DNA from: Microbacterium sp. W4I20
GTDB lineage: Bacteria > Actinomycetota > Actinomycetes > Actinomycetales > Microbacteriaceae
Reading direction: 5' to 3'
DNA length: 64,000 nucleotides
NCBI RefSeq assembly: GCF_030816505.1
Contig: NZ_JAUSYB010000001.1
Location: 62,001 to 126,000, forward strand
Part shown: positions 8,470-17,419 of the stretch, one piece after another
Position numbering within the stretch: position 1 is the stretch's first letter
Layout of the letters: the number at the start of each line of letters is the position of its first letter
Position numbers and translations under genes: made by a program
Notes under the pieces: generated by a model
What the model saw: only the letters and a program-made list of their open reading frames with translations
Told to the model about the DNA's origin: nothing
Database searches by the model: none

Positions 8470-9643
8470 GTCCGGAGGTCTCGCGGCCAGGGTCTCGCTC
8501 GGTCGCCGGTTCACCCCGGTGTCGACCGAGTTTCTGCTCATCGCCTCGACGGCTCTGCTGCTGACTCTGTTCGGCCTGGTGATGGTGCTGTCCGCCACGA
8601 GCGCGACCGCGGTCGCCGAGGGCAAGGATCCAATGGGGGGCGTGCTGCGTCAGGGCACGTTCGCCCTGGTCGGCATCCCGCTGATGTTCCTGATCAGTCG
8701 TCTGCCCGTGGAGTTCCTCCGGAAGATGGCCTGGCCCGCCCTGTTCGGCGCCGTCGCTGTGCAGCTGCTCGTGTTCACGCCCCTCGGGATCGCCGACGGC
8801 GGCAACAGGAACTGGATCAAGGTCGCCGGCACCCAGCTGCAGCCGTCCGAATTCCTCAAACTCGCCCTCGCACTGTGGATCGCGGCGGTGCTGCTGCGCA
8901 AGCGGACGATGCTGGGCACCTGGCATCACGTCTTCATCCCGGTCATCCCGGTCGGCGCGCTGGCGATCGGCACGGTGCTCGCGGGCAAGGACCTCGGTAC
9001 CGCGATGGTGCTCGTCCTCATCCTGCTCGGCTGCCTGTTCTTCTCCGGGGTCAAGCTCCGGCTGTTCATCATCCCGGTGATCCTCGGCGTCGCCGCCGTG
9101 CTGGCCTACGCGCTGTCGAGTCAGGACCGGATGCGGCGCATCACCGCCACCTGCGACGACATGTCGGCGTACGAGAACGACTGCTACCAGTCGATCCACG
9201 GCATCTGGGGAATGGCCTCGGGCGGCGTCTTCGGCCTCGGGCTGGGCAACTCCCAGGAGAAGTACGGCTGGCTCCCCGCCGCAGGCAACGACTTCATCTT
9301 CGCGATCGTGGGAGAGGAGCTCGGCCTGATCGGATGCATCGTCGTCCTGGCCCTGTTCACGTTCTTCACCGTCGGTGCGTTCCACGTCATCCGCAAGACG
9401 CCGGACCCGTTCATCCGCGTCGCCGCCGGTGGGATCACGGTGTGGATCGTCGGTCAGGCCGTGCTCAACATCGGCGTCGTCATCGGCGTCTTCCCGGTGA
9501 TGGGTGTGCCGCTCCCGTTCATGTCCCAGGGCGGTACCGCCCTGCTCGCCGTGCTCATCGCGTGCGGGGTGCTGCTCGCCTTCGCCCGCACGCTCCCCGC
9601 CGAGGAGAAGCAGTCAGCAGGCCAGGGTAGGGTCACCAGGTGA
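8438..9643 (+). CDS. ftsW: Peptidoglycan glycosyltransferase FtsW
   Basis: FtsW is the SEDS-family polymerase that builds septal glycan strands from lipid II with FtsI. The protein is 401 residues with about ten transmembrane helices. Family motifs include LVMVLSATSA, GNRNWIKV, QPSEFLKLAL, GLGLGNSQEKYGWLP, NDFIFAIVGEELG and the C-terminal PLPFMSQGGTALLA. The ATG at 8438 is chosen over an upstream in-frame start because a GGGGGAG Shine-Dalgarno sits at 8426-8432 and the region before it reads only as murD in another frame. It overlaps murD by 32 bp and murG by 4 bp. Confidence 0.95.
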   Translation: MTQVARPPRSESGGLAARVSLGRRFTPVSTEFLLIASTALLLTLFGLVMVLSATSATAVAEGKDPMGGVLRQGTFALVGIPLMFLISRLPVEFLRKMAWPALFGAVAVQLLVFTPLGIADGGNRNWIKVAGTQLQPSEFLKLALALWIAAVLLRKRTMLGTWHHVFIPVIPVGALAIGTVLAGKDLGTAMVLVLILLGCLFFSGVKLRLFIIPVILGVAAVLAYALSSQDRMRRITATCDDMSAYENDCYQSIHGIWGMASGGVFGLGLGNSQEKYGWLPAAGNDFIFAIVGEELGLIGCIVVLALFTFFTVGAFHVIRKTPDPFIRVAAGGITVWIVGQAVLNIGVVIGVFPVMGVPLPFMSQGGTALLAVLIACGVLLAFARTLPAEEKQSAGQGRVTR

Positions 9644-10716
9644 CCTCGTACCTCCTCGCCGGCGGTGGCACCGCCGGCCATGTCAATCCCCTGCTCGCCG
9701 TCGCCGATGCACTGCGCGAGCGTGACGCCGACGCCTCCGTTCTGGTGCTCGGGACCGCCGAGGGGTTGGAGTCGCGTCTGGTGCCCGAGCGCGGGTACGA
9801 ACTGCTCGTGGTCGACAAGGTTCCGTTCCCGCGGCGCCCGAATGCTCAGGCGGCATCGTTTCCCACACGGTTCCGTCGCGCCATCGCGCAGGTCCGCGCG
9901 CACATCCGTCAGCATCGCGTCGACATCGTGGTCGGCTTCGGCGGATACGCCTCCGCGCCGGCCTACGTCGCGGCCCGCCGCGAGGGCGTGCCGTTCGTCG
10001 TGCACGAGGCGAACGCGAAGCCGGGACTCGCGAACGTGCTCGGAGCGCGACGAGCCGCCGGCATCGGAGTCGCGTTCGCCGGCACGCCCCTGCGCCGGAG
10101 CGAGGTCGTCGGCATGCCGTTGCGACGCGAGGTGATGGAGCTGGATCGCGCGGCGACGAGAGCCGAGGCCGCCGCGCACTTCGGGCTGGATGCCGACCGT
10201 CCCGTACTGCTCGTCTTCGGCGGCTCGCTCGGCGCTCAGCGTCTGAACGAGGCCATGGCCGACTCGTGGGGTGACATCCTCGCGGCGGGCTGGCAGCTGC
10301 TGCACGTGAAGGGCGAGCGCAGCGACATGCCCGACCCAGGGGTCCCCGGCTACACGATGCTCCGCTACATCGATCGCATGGACCTGGCCTTCTCCCTCGC
10401 CGACCTGATCGTGTCGCGCTCCGGATCGGCCACGGTGAGCGAGGTCAGTGCGCTGGGCATCCCGGCGCTGTACGTGCCGTACTCGGTCGGCAACGGCGAG
10501 CAGCGTCTCAACGCCGCATCGGCGGTGGCCGCAGGGGCCGCAGCCCTCCTGGACGATGCGGGCTTCGACGGTGACGCGGTGCGACGCATCGTCGTTCCCC
10601 TGCTGGGCGATCGGGAGCGGATCGCGCAGATGGCCGCGGCCGCCGAGAAGGTCGGCACCCGCACCGGCACCGAGAATGTCGTGGGGCTGATCGACCGCGC
10701 GCTCGGCGCCGTCTGA
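9640..10716 (+). CDS. murG: Lipid II synthase MurG
   Basis: MurG transfers GlcNAc from UDP-GlcNAc to lipid I on the inner membrane face, making lipid II. The 358-residue protein belongs to GT28. The N-terminal glycine-rich motif GGGTAGHVNPLLA is at residues 8-20, the second Gly motif is GGYASAPAYVA, and the C-terminal UDP-GlcNAc domain contains GGSLGAQRLNEA and SRSGSATVSEVSALGIPAL. The GTG start overlaps the ftsW stop by 4 bp (GTGA). A 38-bp gap before murC contains a -10-like element, so an internal promoter may begin there. Confidence 0.96.
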   Translation: MTSYLLAGGGTAGHVNPLLAVADALRERDADASVLVLGTAEGLESRLVPERGYELLVVDKVPFPRRPNAQAASFPTRFRRAIAQVRAHIRQHRVDIVVGFGGYASAPAYVAARREGVPFVVHEANAKPGLANVLGARRAAGIGVAFAGTPLRRSEVVGMPLRREVMELDRAATRAEAAAHFGLDADRPVLLVFGGSLGAQRLNEAMADSWGDILAAGWQLLHVKGERSDMPDPGVPGYTMLRYIDRMDLAFSLADLIVSRSGSATVSEVSALGIPALYVPYSVGNGEQRLNAASAVAAGAAALLDDAGFDGDAVRRIVVPLLGDRERIAQMAAAAEKVGTRTGTENVVGLIDRALGAV

Positions 10717-10739
10717 GCCGTCGACGCACTCGAGAAAAG

Positions 10740-10745
10740 TAGACT
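10740..10745 (+). promoter_or_regulatory. TAGACT -10-like element before murC
   Basis: TAGACT lies 9 nt before the murC ATG, inside the 38-bp gap after murG. The context AAAAGTAGACT is almost the same as that before dnaE (AAAGTAGACT at 22486-22495). No clear -35 hexamer is seen. It is read as an internal promoter -10 that would give a very short leader. Confidence 0.45.
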
Positions 10746-10754
10746 GAACCCGAC

Positions 10755-12156
10755 ATGATCAGACCCGACCTCTCCCTCCCGATCCCCGAGACGATCACCG
10801 CCGCGCACTTCATCGGCATCGGTGGTTCCGGCATGAGCGGCCTCGCGCGGATGTTCCTCGACGCCGGCATCCGCGTCTCCGGCACCGACCGTGCCGACAG
10901 CGACAACCTGCGGGCGCTGGCCGCCGCCGGAGCGACGGTGCACGTGGGGCACGACGCCGCGCACCTGGGCGATGCCGACACCGTCGTGCACACCGGAGCC
11001 ATCTGGCCGGAGAACCCCGAGTTCGTGACGGCGAAAGAGCGCGGGCTGCACGTCATCCATCGCTCGCAGGCGCTGCACTGGCTCATCGGGACCCGTCGTC
11101 TCGTGTCGGTGGCCGGCGCGCACGGCAAGACGACCTCGACCGGCATGATCGTCACGGCCCTGCGCGAACTCGGCGCAGACCCGCACTTCGTGAACGGCGG
11201 CGTGATCGAGCAGCTCGGCACCTCCAGCGCTACCGGGAGCGGCGACCTGTTCGTGATCGAGGCCGACGAGTCGGACGGCACCTTCCTGCTCTACGACACC
11301 GCGGTCGCGTTGATCACCAATGTCGATCCGGACCACCTCGATCACTACGGCTCGGACGAGGCGTTCCACGACGCGTTCGTCCGGTTCGCGGATGCCGCAT
11401 CCGAGGCGGTCGTCATCTCCAGCGACGACGCCGGAGCCCTCCGCGTCCGCGCCGGGGTCTCGCACCCGAACGTGATCAGCTTCGGCCAGGCCGAAGATGC
11501 CGACGTGCGAGTCACCGACATCGTCGCCGCAGGCCCGGTCGCGGCGACCATCACCCACGATGGCGAGAGCGTGCGCATGCAGCTCGCGGTCCCCGGCGTG
11601 CACAACGCGATCAACGCTGCCGGCGCGGTCACGGTCCTGCGGGCTCTCGGTCATCCGCTCGCCGATGCCGTGCGCGCCGTCGAAGGCTTCGCCGGCACGG
11701 TGCGTCGTCTCGAGCAGCACGGCGTCGAGCGCGGCGTGACGGTCTACGACGACTACTCGCATCATCCGACAGAGGTTCGCGCGGCCCTCGAGGCCATGCG
11801 CAGCGTCGCGGGCACGGGCCGCATCATCGCGATCCAGCAGCCGCACACGTACTCACGCACACAGCACATGTTCCAGGAATTCGCCGATGTCCTCGAGGAG
11901 TTCGCGGATCACACCGTGATGCTCGACGTATACGGCGCCCGCGAGGATCCGGTCCCCGGTGTCACCGGCGAGCTGGTCAGCGACGCGTTCCGCGACCCGC
12001 AGACACGTGCACTACGTCGCCGACTGGCAGGAGGCAGCCGACTACACGGCCTCGGTGGCACGCGACGGCGACTTCGTGATCACGCTCGGCTGCGGGAACG
12101 TCTACCAGATCATCCCGCAGGTCCTCGACTCGCTCCGCCGCTCCGACGAGGCGTGA
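10755..12156 (+). pseudogene. murC: murC, UDP-MurNAc--L-Ala ligase, frame broken by one extra base near 12003
   Basis: MurC adds L-alanine to UDP-MurNAc. The N-terminal nucleotide-sugar motif GIGGSGMSG (21-29), the P-loop [11 protein letters not shown] (120-130), the ADESDGTF motif and [10 protein letters not shown] are all present. After residue 416 (FRDPQ) the frame changes. Read straight on, it gives an Arg-rich tail into ftsQ ending at 12329. Skipping A12003 restores [14 protein letters not shown] and then [20 protein letters not shown], the normal MurC C-terminus, ending at 12156, 3 bp before ftsQ. The corrected protein would be 466 residues, the usual length. No slippery heptamer is visible. 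MurC is essential, so a sequence error is the simplest explanation. Confidence 0.9.
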
Positions 12157-12159
12157 CGC

Positions 12160-13131
12160 ATGCGCCGGCCCGCCCCACTTCCGACCACCCCGGAGACGCA
12201 GGGGCAGCAGGATGCCGCGTCGCCGGACGTGCGGACGATCCGGCGGCGACGCGGCGAGGCGCAGGTCGTGCCGGTGTCGGACGACGTCGTCCCGATCGCG
12301 GAGGACACGCTCGGTCGGTCGAAGGGTGAGGCGCCGGCGGGAGAGCCCTCGCCGAACGGCGATGAGGCTCCTCGGCTCACCTCGACCAGGGACGTGTGGC
12401 GTGCCGCCCGCGCCAGGCGAAAGGCGCTGCGCGCCGAGATCCGACGGTTCACGCAGCGATCGCGGCGTCGCAGGATCTTCTGGCTGAGCGCGGTCGGTGC
12501 CGTCCTGCTGCTCATCGGAGGCAGCGTCGCTGCCGCGTACAGCCCGCTGTTCGCGGTGGAGAAGATCACGGTCGCCGGCGCCACGACTCTCGATCCCGCG
12601 GTGATCGAGGCCGCGCTCGACGGTCAGCTCGGCACCCCGCTCGCGCTCGTCGACGCCAGCGAGGTGAAGGCGGCGCTGCTGGCGTTCCCGCTCATCGAGA
12701 CGTATGCGCTCGAGGCGAGACCGCCGCACGATCTCACGGTGCGCATCAAGGAGCGCACACCCGTCGGCGTGATCCGGTCGGATGCCGGCTACACACTCGT
12801 CGATGCCGCAGGCGTGGCCCTCTCCACGACCTCGGACCAGCCCGCCGGGCAACCGCTCATCGATGTCGCCGGCGGCAGCGATTCCGCGGCCTTCGAGAGC
12901 GCGGGACTGGTCGTGCGGTCGCTCCCTGCCGATGTCCGCGCCTTGCTCACCGGGGTCTCCGCCACCACCGTCGACGACGTGACGCTCACGCTGAACACGG
13001 GCCTCACGGTGGTGTGGGGGAGCGCCGAGGATTCGGGTCTGAAGGCGCTCGCGCTCTCCACGACGATGCGCGTCAACCCCGACGCGTCATCGATCGACGT
13101 CACTTCTCCCCACCTCGCCGTCGTCGGCTGA
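12160..13131 (+). CDS. ftsQ: Division protein FtsQ (DivIB)
   Basis: FtsQ is a bitopic division protein that scaffolds FtsL/FtsB and regulates FtsWI. The protein is 323 residues. A long cytoplasmic N-terminus, rich in Arg, Glu and Pro (about 1-105), precedes one transmembrane helix (about 106-126). The extracellular POTRA domain then begins with [17 protein letters not shown] and contains [19 protein letters not shown] and ERTPVGVI. The ATG is 3 bp after the corrected murC stop. The first ~80 residues are low-complexity, as is common in actinobacterial FtsQ. The 179-bp gap after it carries the ftsZ promoter region. Confidence 0.93.
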   Translation: MRRPAPLPTTPETQGQQDAASPDVRTIRRRRGEAQVVPVSDDVVPIAEDTLGRSKGEAPAGEPSPNGDEAPRLTSTRDVWRAARARRKALRAEIRRFTQRSRRRRIFWLSAVGAVLLLIGGSVAAAYSPLFAVEKITVAGATTLDPAVIEAALDGQLGTPLALVDASEVKAALLAFPLIETYALEARPPHDLTVRIKERTPVGVIRSDAGYTLVDAAGVALSTTSDQPAGQPLIDVAGGSDSAAFESAGLVVRSLPADVRALLTGVSATTVDDVTLTLNTGLTVVWGSAEDSGLKALALSTTMRVNPDASSIDVTSPHLAVVG

Positions 13132-13236
13132 CGGCTTTCGGCGGGAATGGCGCGACACGCCCGTGTCCTCGCGCCCGCGAGGGCATGCGGCGCTTACCTT
13201 CGATCAGAGGGAAGGCAATACCGGGAAACACTTTAC

Positions 13237-13251
13237 ACCTCTAGTTGAGGT
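13237..13251. promoter_or_regulatory. Inverted repeat ACCTC-N5-GAGGT in the ftsZ leader region
   Basis: A 5-bp inverted repeat (ACCTC at 13237-13241, GAGGT at 13247-13251) flanks TAGTT and sits in the most AT-rich part of the ftsQ-ftsZ gap, 60 bp before the ftsZ ATG. CTTTACAC just before it and TTTAAGG just after are AT-rich. It may be an operator or part of the main ftsZ promoter. The rest of the 13132-13310 gap shows no ORF. Confidence 0.35.
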
Positions 13252-13310
13252 TTAAGGTTCACCCGCCTTCTCACCACAGACCGCAAGGCTCGAATAATCG
13301 GAGGCCGGCC

Positions 13311-14462
13311 ATGAGCCAGAACCAGAACTACCTCGCTGTGATCAAGGTCGTCGGCGTCGGCGGTGGCGGCGTCAACGCCGTGAACCGCATGATTGATCTC
13401 GGTCTCCGCGGAGTCGAGTTCATCGCCGTCAACACCGACGCCCAGGCGCTCCTGATGAGCGACGCCGACGTCAAGCTCGACGTGGGCCGCGAACTGACGC
13501 GCGGCCTCGGCGCCGGCGCAGACCCCGAGGTGGGCCGCCGCGCGGCGGAAGACCACGCGGAGGAGATCGAACAGGCTCTCACCGGTGCCGACATGGTCTT
13601 CGTCACGGCCGGAGAGGGAGGCGGCACCGGAACCGGCGGCGCCCCCGTCGTCGCGCGCATCGCGAAGTCGATCGGCGCCCTGACCATCGGTGTCGTCACG
13701 AAGCCGTTCTCGTTCGAGGGTCGTCGTCGTCAGAGCCAGGCCGAGGCCGGAGTGGCGAAGCTGAAGGAAGAGGTCGACACCCTCATCGTGGTGCCGAACG
13801 ACCGCCTCCTCGAGATCAGCGACCGCGGCATCTCGATGATCGAGGCCTTCGCGACCGCCGACCAGGTGCTCCTCGCCGGTGTGCAGGGCATCACCGACCT
13901 GATCACGACGCCGGGCCTCATCAACCTCGACTTCGCCGACGTCAAGTCGGTCATGCAGGGTGCGGGCTCCGCGCTCATGGGCATCGGCTCCGCCCGCGGC
14001 GCCGATCGTGCGATCAAGGCCGCCGAGCTCGCTGTCGAATCGCCGCTGCTGGAGGCGAGCATCGAGGGCGCTCACGGGGTGCTGCTGTCGATCCAGGGTG
14101 GGTCGAACCTCGGCATCTTCGAGATCCACGATGCCGCGGACCTCGTCAAGGAGGCCGCGCACCCGGAGGCGAACATCATTTTCGGTACCGTCATCGACGA
14201 CACTCTCGGCGACGAGGTGCGCGTCACGGTGATCGCGGCCGGTTTCGACGGCGGCGAGCCCTCGCTGCGTCTCGACCCGATGGTCGTCTCCCGGCCCGCC
14301 ACCACCACGTCCCTCCCCGAGGTCGCGCTGACCGAGGACAAGGAGCCGTCCCCGAGCGAGAAGGCTCCGGAGTCGCAGCCCACGCAGCAGCGAGTCCCGG
14401 CCACGAGCATCGAGCCGGCCTTCGCGGACGACGACATCGACATCCCTGAATTCCTGAAGTGA
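13311..14462 (+). CDS. ftsZ: Cell division protein FtsZ
   Basis: FtsZ is the GTP-binding tubulin homologue that forms the Z-ring. The protein is 383 residues. It carries [15 protein letters not shown] (13-27), the tubulin signature GGGTGTGG at 103-110, the synergy-loop region [11 protein letters not shown], a Pro/Glu-rich linker (about 320-365) and the C-terminal docking peptide [11 protein letters not shown], which binds partners such as SepF. The frame is open back to 13245, but ATG 13311 has a GGAGG Shine-Dalgarno at 13300-13304 and starts the family N-terminus. The stop overlaps the next GTG by 4 bp, coupling it to the YggS-type gene. Confidence 0.97.
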   Translation: MSQNQNYLAVIKVVGVGGGGVNAVNRMIDLGLRGVEFIAVNTDAQALLMSDADVKLDVGRELTRGLGAGADPEVGRRAAEDHAEEIEQALTGADMVFVTAGEGGGTGTGGAPVVARIAKSIGALTIGVVTKPFSFEGRRRQSQAEAGVAKLKEEVDTLIVVPNDRLLEISDRGISMIEAFATADQVLLAGVQGITDLITTPGLINLDFADVKSVMQGAGSALMGIGSARGADRAIKAAELAVESPLLEASIEGAHGVLLSIQGGSNLGIFEIHDAADLVKEAAHPEANIIFGTVIDDTLGDEVRVTVIAAGFDGGEPSLRLDPMVVSRPATTTSLPEVALTEDKEPSPSEKAPESQPTQQRVPATSIEPAFADDDIDIPEFLK

Positions 14463-15169
14463 CCTCTGCGCCCGTCCCGACGCAGGATCAGGCGGAGCTG
14501 GCTGCGCGGTTGTCGGAGATCGACGAACGGATCTCCGACGCCGCGCGCCGTGCCGGGCGGGACGTGGGGGAGCTCACCCGGATCGTGGTGACCAAGTTCC
14601 ACCCCGCCTCCCTGGTGCGGGACCTGCGCGCGATAGGTGTGCAGGAGGTCGGTGAGAACCGTCAGCAGGAGCTCTCCTCGAAGCAGGCCGCGCTCGCGGA
14701 CCTGGATGTGCGTTGGCACTTCATCGGTCAGGGGCAGACGAACAAGGCTGCTGCCATCCGGCGCTCCGCCGACGCCGTGCACTCGGTCGATCGCCAGAAG
14801 TTCGCCGACGCCCTGCATCGCGCCGCGGAGGGCGACGACGTCCTCGACGTGCTGGTGCAGATCAACCTCACCGACGATGCCGCCCGCGGCGGGGTCGCAC
14901 CGGCGGAGGCGGCGGCTCTCGCCGAGCACGTCCTGACCCTGCCCTCCCTGCGGCTGCGCGGAGTGATGGCGGTGGCGCCTCTCGATGAGGAACCCGCCTC
15001 CGCGTTCGCGCGCCTCCGCAGCACCGCCGACGAGGTCCGCACGGTGGACCCATCGGCCACCTGGATCTCCGCCGGCATGACCGGCGACTTCGCCGAGGCC
15101 ATCGCGGCCGGCGCGACACACCTGCGGATCGGCTCCGCAATCACCGGACCCCGGCCCGACCGGGGTTAA
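14459..15169 (+). CDS. YggS-family PLP-binding protein
   Basis: YggS/PROSC proteins bind pyridoxal 5'-phosphate and help keep free PLP and amino-acid pools in balance; they have no firmly established enzymatic reaction. The protein is 236 residues, a single alanine-racemase-like TIM barrel. The PLP lysine is K46 in [10 protein letters not shown]. The family motifs [26 protein letters not shown] and the C-terminal [23 protein letters not shown] (split here: SAGMTGDF, then the phosphate-binding LRIGSAI) are present. The GTG start overlaps ftsZ by 4 bp. In Gram-positive dcw clusters this gene regularly lies between ftsZ and sepF. Confidence 0.92.
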   Translation: MTSAPVPTQDQAELAARLSEIDERISDAARRAGRDVGELTRIVVTKFHPASLVRDLRAIGVQEVGENRQQELSSKQAALADLDVRWHFIGQGQTNKAAAIRRSADAVHSVDRQKFADALHRAAEGDDVLDVLVQINLTDDAARGGVAPAEAAALAEHVLTLPSLRLRGVMAVAPLDEEPASAFARLRSTADEVRTVDPSATWISAGMTGDFAEAIAAGATHLRIGSAITGPRPDRG

Positions 15170-15211
15170 CCTGTGAACAGACCACCCCAAACGTTCGAAC
15201 CGGAGGACACG

Positions 15212-15691
15212 ATGGGTAACCCGCTGAAGAAGACCATGGTGTATCTCGGCCTCGCTGATGAGGAAGAGGTCTACGAGGAGGAGACGCAGGCCCCGGCCCG
15301 CGCCCACCGTGAGCGCGATCGCGACCGCGACCGTGAGGAGCCGGCTCCGGCTCCCGTCACGCCCCTCCGTCGCCCGGTGGCGGTTCGCCAGCCGGCGGCC
15401 GGCACCGTGAACGAGATCCTCACCGTGCACCCCAAGCAGTACCGCGACGCGCAGCTGATCGCTGAGAGCTTCCGCGAGGGCGTGCCGGTCATCATCAACC
15501 TCTCCCAGATGAGCGACGCCGACGCGCGTCGTCTGATCGACTTCGCCAGCGGTCTCTCGCTCGGCCTCTACGGCCGTATCGAGCGCGTGACGTCGAAGGT
15601 GTTCCTGCTGTCACCGGAGAACATCGCGATCTCGGGCCACGGGGGAATCGCACACGCAGACGCCGAGTCTGCGGGCTTCGACCAGTCGTAG
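15212..15691 (+). CDS. sepF: Division protein SepF
   Basis: SepF anchors FtsZ to the membrane in Gram-positive bacteria and organises the Z-ring. The protein is 159 residues. The N-terminus [14 protein letters not shown] is the amphipathic membrane-binding region. A charged linker of alternating Arg/Asp/Glu follows (about 28-48), then the compact SepF domain (about 68-148) with [19 protein letters not shown] and [22 protein letters not shown] 15212 is supported by CGGAGGA at 15201-15207; the open frame back to 15173 is not family-like. TAACCT at 15167-15172, overlapping the previous stop, could be a -10 of its own promoter. Confidence 0.95.
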   Translation: MGNPLKKTMVYLGLADEEEVYEEETQAPARAHRERDRDRDREEPAPAPVTPLRRPVAVRQPAAGTVNEILTVHPKQYRDAQLIAESFREGVPVIINLSQMSDADARRLIDFASGLSLGLYGRIERVTSKVFLLSPENIAISGHGGIAHADAESAGFDQS

Positions 15692-15694
15692 CCC

Positions 15695-15991
15695 GTGGAG
15701 CTTGTCTCCGTCGTCGCGAGCATCGTCCACCTGGTGCTGCTGCTGTACGTCTTCGTCCTTTTCGCACGCCTGATCCTCGACTACATCCCGATGTTCAACC
15801 GGGAGTGGCGACCCAAGGGCTTCGGCCTGGTCGCCGCCGAGGCCGTGTTCACGGTCACCGATCCGCCGATCCGGTTCTTCCGGCGGATCATCCCTCCGTT
15901 GCGCATCGGCTCGCTGTCGCTGGACTTCGGATTCGCGATCACGATGCTGATCGTCTTCATCCTGATGAACATCGTCAGCCTGTTCATCTGA
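15695..15991 (+). CDS. YggT family membrane protein
   Basis: This 98-residue protein has two transmembrane helices (about 5-25 and 75-96) joined by the family motif DPPIRFFRRIIPP. YggT proteins lie in the same position after sepF in most Gram-positive dcw clusters (YlmG in Bacillus and Streptomyces). They are proposed to act in division or membrane organisation, without a defined biochemical role. The GTG start is 3 bp after the sepF stop, so the two genes are one transcription unit. Confidence 0.9.
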   Translation: MELVSVVASIVHLVLLLYVFVLFARLILDYIPMFNREWRPKGFGLVAAEAVFTVTDPPIRFFRRIIPPLRIGSLSLDFGFAITMLIVFILMNIVSLFI

Positions 15992-16051
15992 GCCGGCTGG
16001 GACTTCTCGCGCTCCGGGTGTCGTGACATCGCGACGCAATGGCGCGGGGGC

Positions 16052-16057
16052 TATGCT
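16052..16057 (+). promoter_or_regulatory. TATGCT -10-like element before wag31
   Basis: The 157-bp gap 15992-16148 before wag31 holds TATGCT at 16052-16057, the best -10-like hexamer in it. No good -35 lies 16-18 bp upstream. The remaining ~90 nt would be a leader ending in the AAAGAGGAG Shine-Dalgarno at 16136-16144. A separate wag31 promoter is expected in actinobacteria. Confidence 0.35.
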
Positions 16058-16148
16058 GGCTCAGAGGTGCGCGCCCCGGGTTCGCGCCAGATCACGACCA
16101 CGCCATACTTTGTAATTGGCAACCGAACTCATCGAAAGAGGAGCCATC

Positions 16149-16763
16149 ATGGCACTTACCCCGGATGACGTCGTCACCAAGCAGTTCCAGCACGTCCGCT
16201 TCAAGGACGGCTTCGACCCGGACGAGGTGGACGACTTCCTCGACGAGATCGTCATCGAGTGGCGTAAGGCCCTCGAAGAGAACGCCGAGCTGAAGGCCAA
16301 GCTGGCCGCGTACGAGTCCGGCGATGCCCCTGAGGCCGCTGAGCCGGCTGCAGCCGCTCCCGCCGCGCCTGTCGCCGAGGTTCCTGCGCCCGCTCCCGTC
16401 GCCGAGGCTCCCGCCGAGCCCGCACCGACCGGATCCGCCACCGCGACCGCCGGCATCATCGAGCTGGCCCAGCGCCTGCACGACGAGCACGTGGCCGAGG
16501 GTGAGGCGAAGCGCAACCAGCTCATCGCCGACGCCGAGACCGAGGTCAACCGCATCCGCACCGAGGCCGAGGCCAAGCAGCGCGAAGAGGCAGCACGCCT
16601 CGAGCGCGAGCGCAACACGCTCGAGGCCCGGATCACCGAGCTCCGCAACTTCGAGCGCGACTACCGCTCGCAGCTGCGCGGCTACATCGAGGGTCAGCTC
16701 CGCGACCTCGACGAGAAGTCGGCTTCCACGGACTCCACGCCGGTCTCCGCGATCGGTCTGTAA
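16149..16763 (+). CDS. wag31: DivIVA-family polar growth protein Wag31
   Basis: Wag31/DivIVA binds negatively curved membrane at the poles and recruits the cell-wall elongation machinery in actinobacteria. The protein is 204 residues. The N-terminal DivIVA domain (about 1-55) has LTPDDVVTKQF and GFDPDEVDDFLDEIV, with the membrane-inserting Phe/Arg region. An Ala/Pro-rich linker (about 62-105) follows, then a long coiled coil (about 107-190) dense in Glu, Arg and Lys. ATG 16149 is chosen by AAAGAGGAG at 16136-16144; an in-frame start at 16116 lacks family residues. It ends the division part of the cluster. Confidence 0.95.
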   Translation: MALTPDDVVTKQFQHVRFKDGFDPDEVDDFLDEIVIEWRKALEENAELKAKLAAYESGDAPEAAEPAAAAPAAPVAEVPAPAPVAEAPAEPAPTGSATATAGIIELAQRLHDEHVAEGEAKRNQLIADAETEVNRIRTEAEAKQREEAARLERERNTLEARITELRNFERDYRSQLRGYIEGQLRDLDEKSASTDSTPVSAIGL

Positions 16764-16772
16764 GGCGCCCTC

Positions 16773-17417
16773 TTGTCAGGACGCCGTCCCCTTCGTCGGT
16801 CGGCGGCCGGTGCGATCGTTGCGGTTCTCGCAGCGTTCGTACTGGCCGCCGATCAGTTTGTGAAGTACCTCACCGTCGAGAATCTGCCCCTTCATGAGGC
16901 GGTCCCGGTGCTGGGTGAGTTCCTTCAGCTGTATTACATCCGCAACTCTGGTGCTGCCTTCTCGCTCGGCAGCGACGTGACCTGGATCTTCACCATCGCG
17001 TTGAGCGTGGTTGCCGTCATCATCATCTGGAAGGCGTTCGGTCTTCGCTCACGGTGGTGGGCCGTCGTGCTCGGTGCGCTGCTCGGCGGGGTACTCGGCA
17101 ACCTGACGGATCGCCTGTTGCGTGACCCCGGCTTCGGCAACGGCCGTGTGGTCGACATGATCTCGATGCCGTGGATGATGCCCGCCATCTTCAACGTCGC
17201 CGACATCTTCATCGTCACGGGCATGATCTCGGTCGCGCTCCTCGTCGTGGTCGGACTCCGCTTCGACGGTACCCGCGAGCGGGACCACCCCACGGTCGAG
17301 ACCGATGAGCAGGCCGAGGCTGCTGCGGTGGCCTCGGAACATGACGCCGTATCGGTCGATGCGGCCGACGCCGACATCGCGTCGACGAACGATGCGTCGT
17401 CGACGGACGGCCGCTGA
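16773..17417 (+). CDS. lspA: Lipoprotein signal peptidase LspA
   Basis: LspA cleaves the signal peptide of diacylglyceryl-modified prolipoproteins in the membrane. The 214-residue protein has four transmembrane helices. Conserved motifs are DQFVKY (27-32), RNSGAAFS (58-65), GNLTDR (109-114), VVDMI with catalytic Asp128, and FNVAD with catalytic Asp144. The start is a TTG at 16773, the only one giving the family N-terminus. An acidic Ala/Glu/Asp-rich tail of about 50 residues (165-214) extends past the enzyme core and has no known role. It ends 3 bp before the next gene's GTG. Confidence 0.94.
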   Translation: MSGRRPLRRSAAGAIVAVLAAFVLAADQFVKYLTVENLPLHEAVPVLGEFLQLYYIRNSGAAFSLGSDVTWIFTIALSVVAVIIIWKAFGLRSRWWAVVLGALLGGVLGNLTDRLLRDPGFGNGRVVDMISMPWMMPAIFNVADIFIVTGMISVALLVVVGLRFDGTRERDHPTVETDEQAEAAAVASEHDAVSVDAADADIASTNDASSTDGR

Positions 17418-17419
17418 CC

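Noticed and set aside
11990..12010. Programmed frameshift in murC
   Set aside because: No slippery heptamer, rare-codon stall or following structure was seen at the junction.
10755..12329. 524-residue MurC with a novel C-terminal domain
   Set aside because: The extension is the Arg/Pro-rich read-through typical of a wrong frame, it runs into ftsQ, and the true MurC C-terminus is present one frame over.
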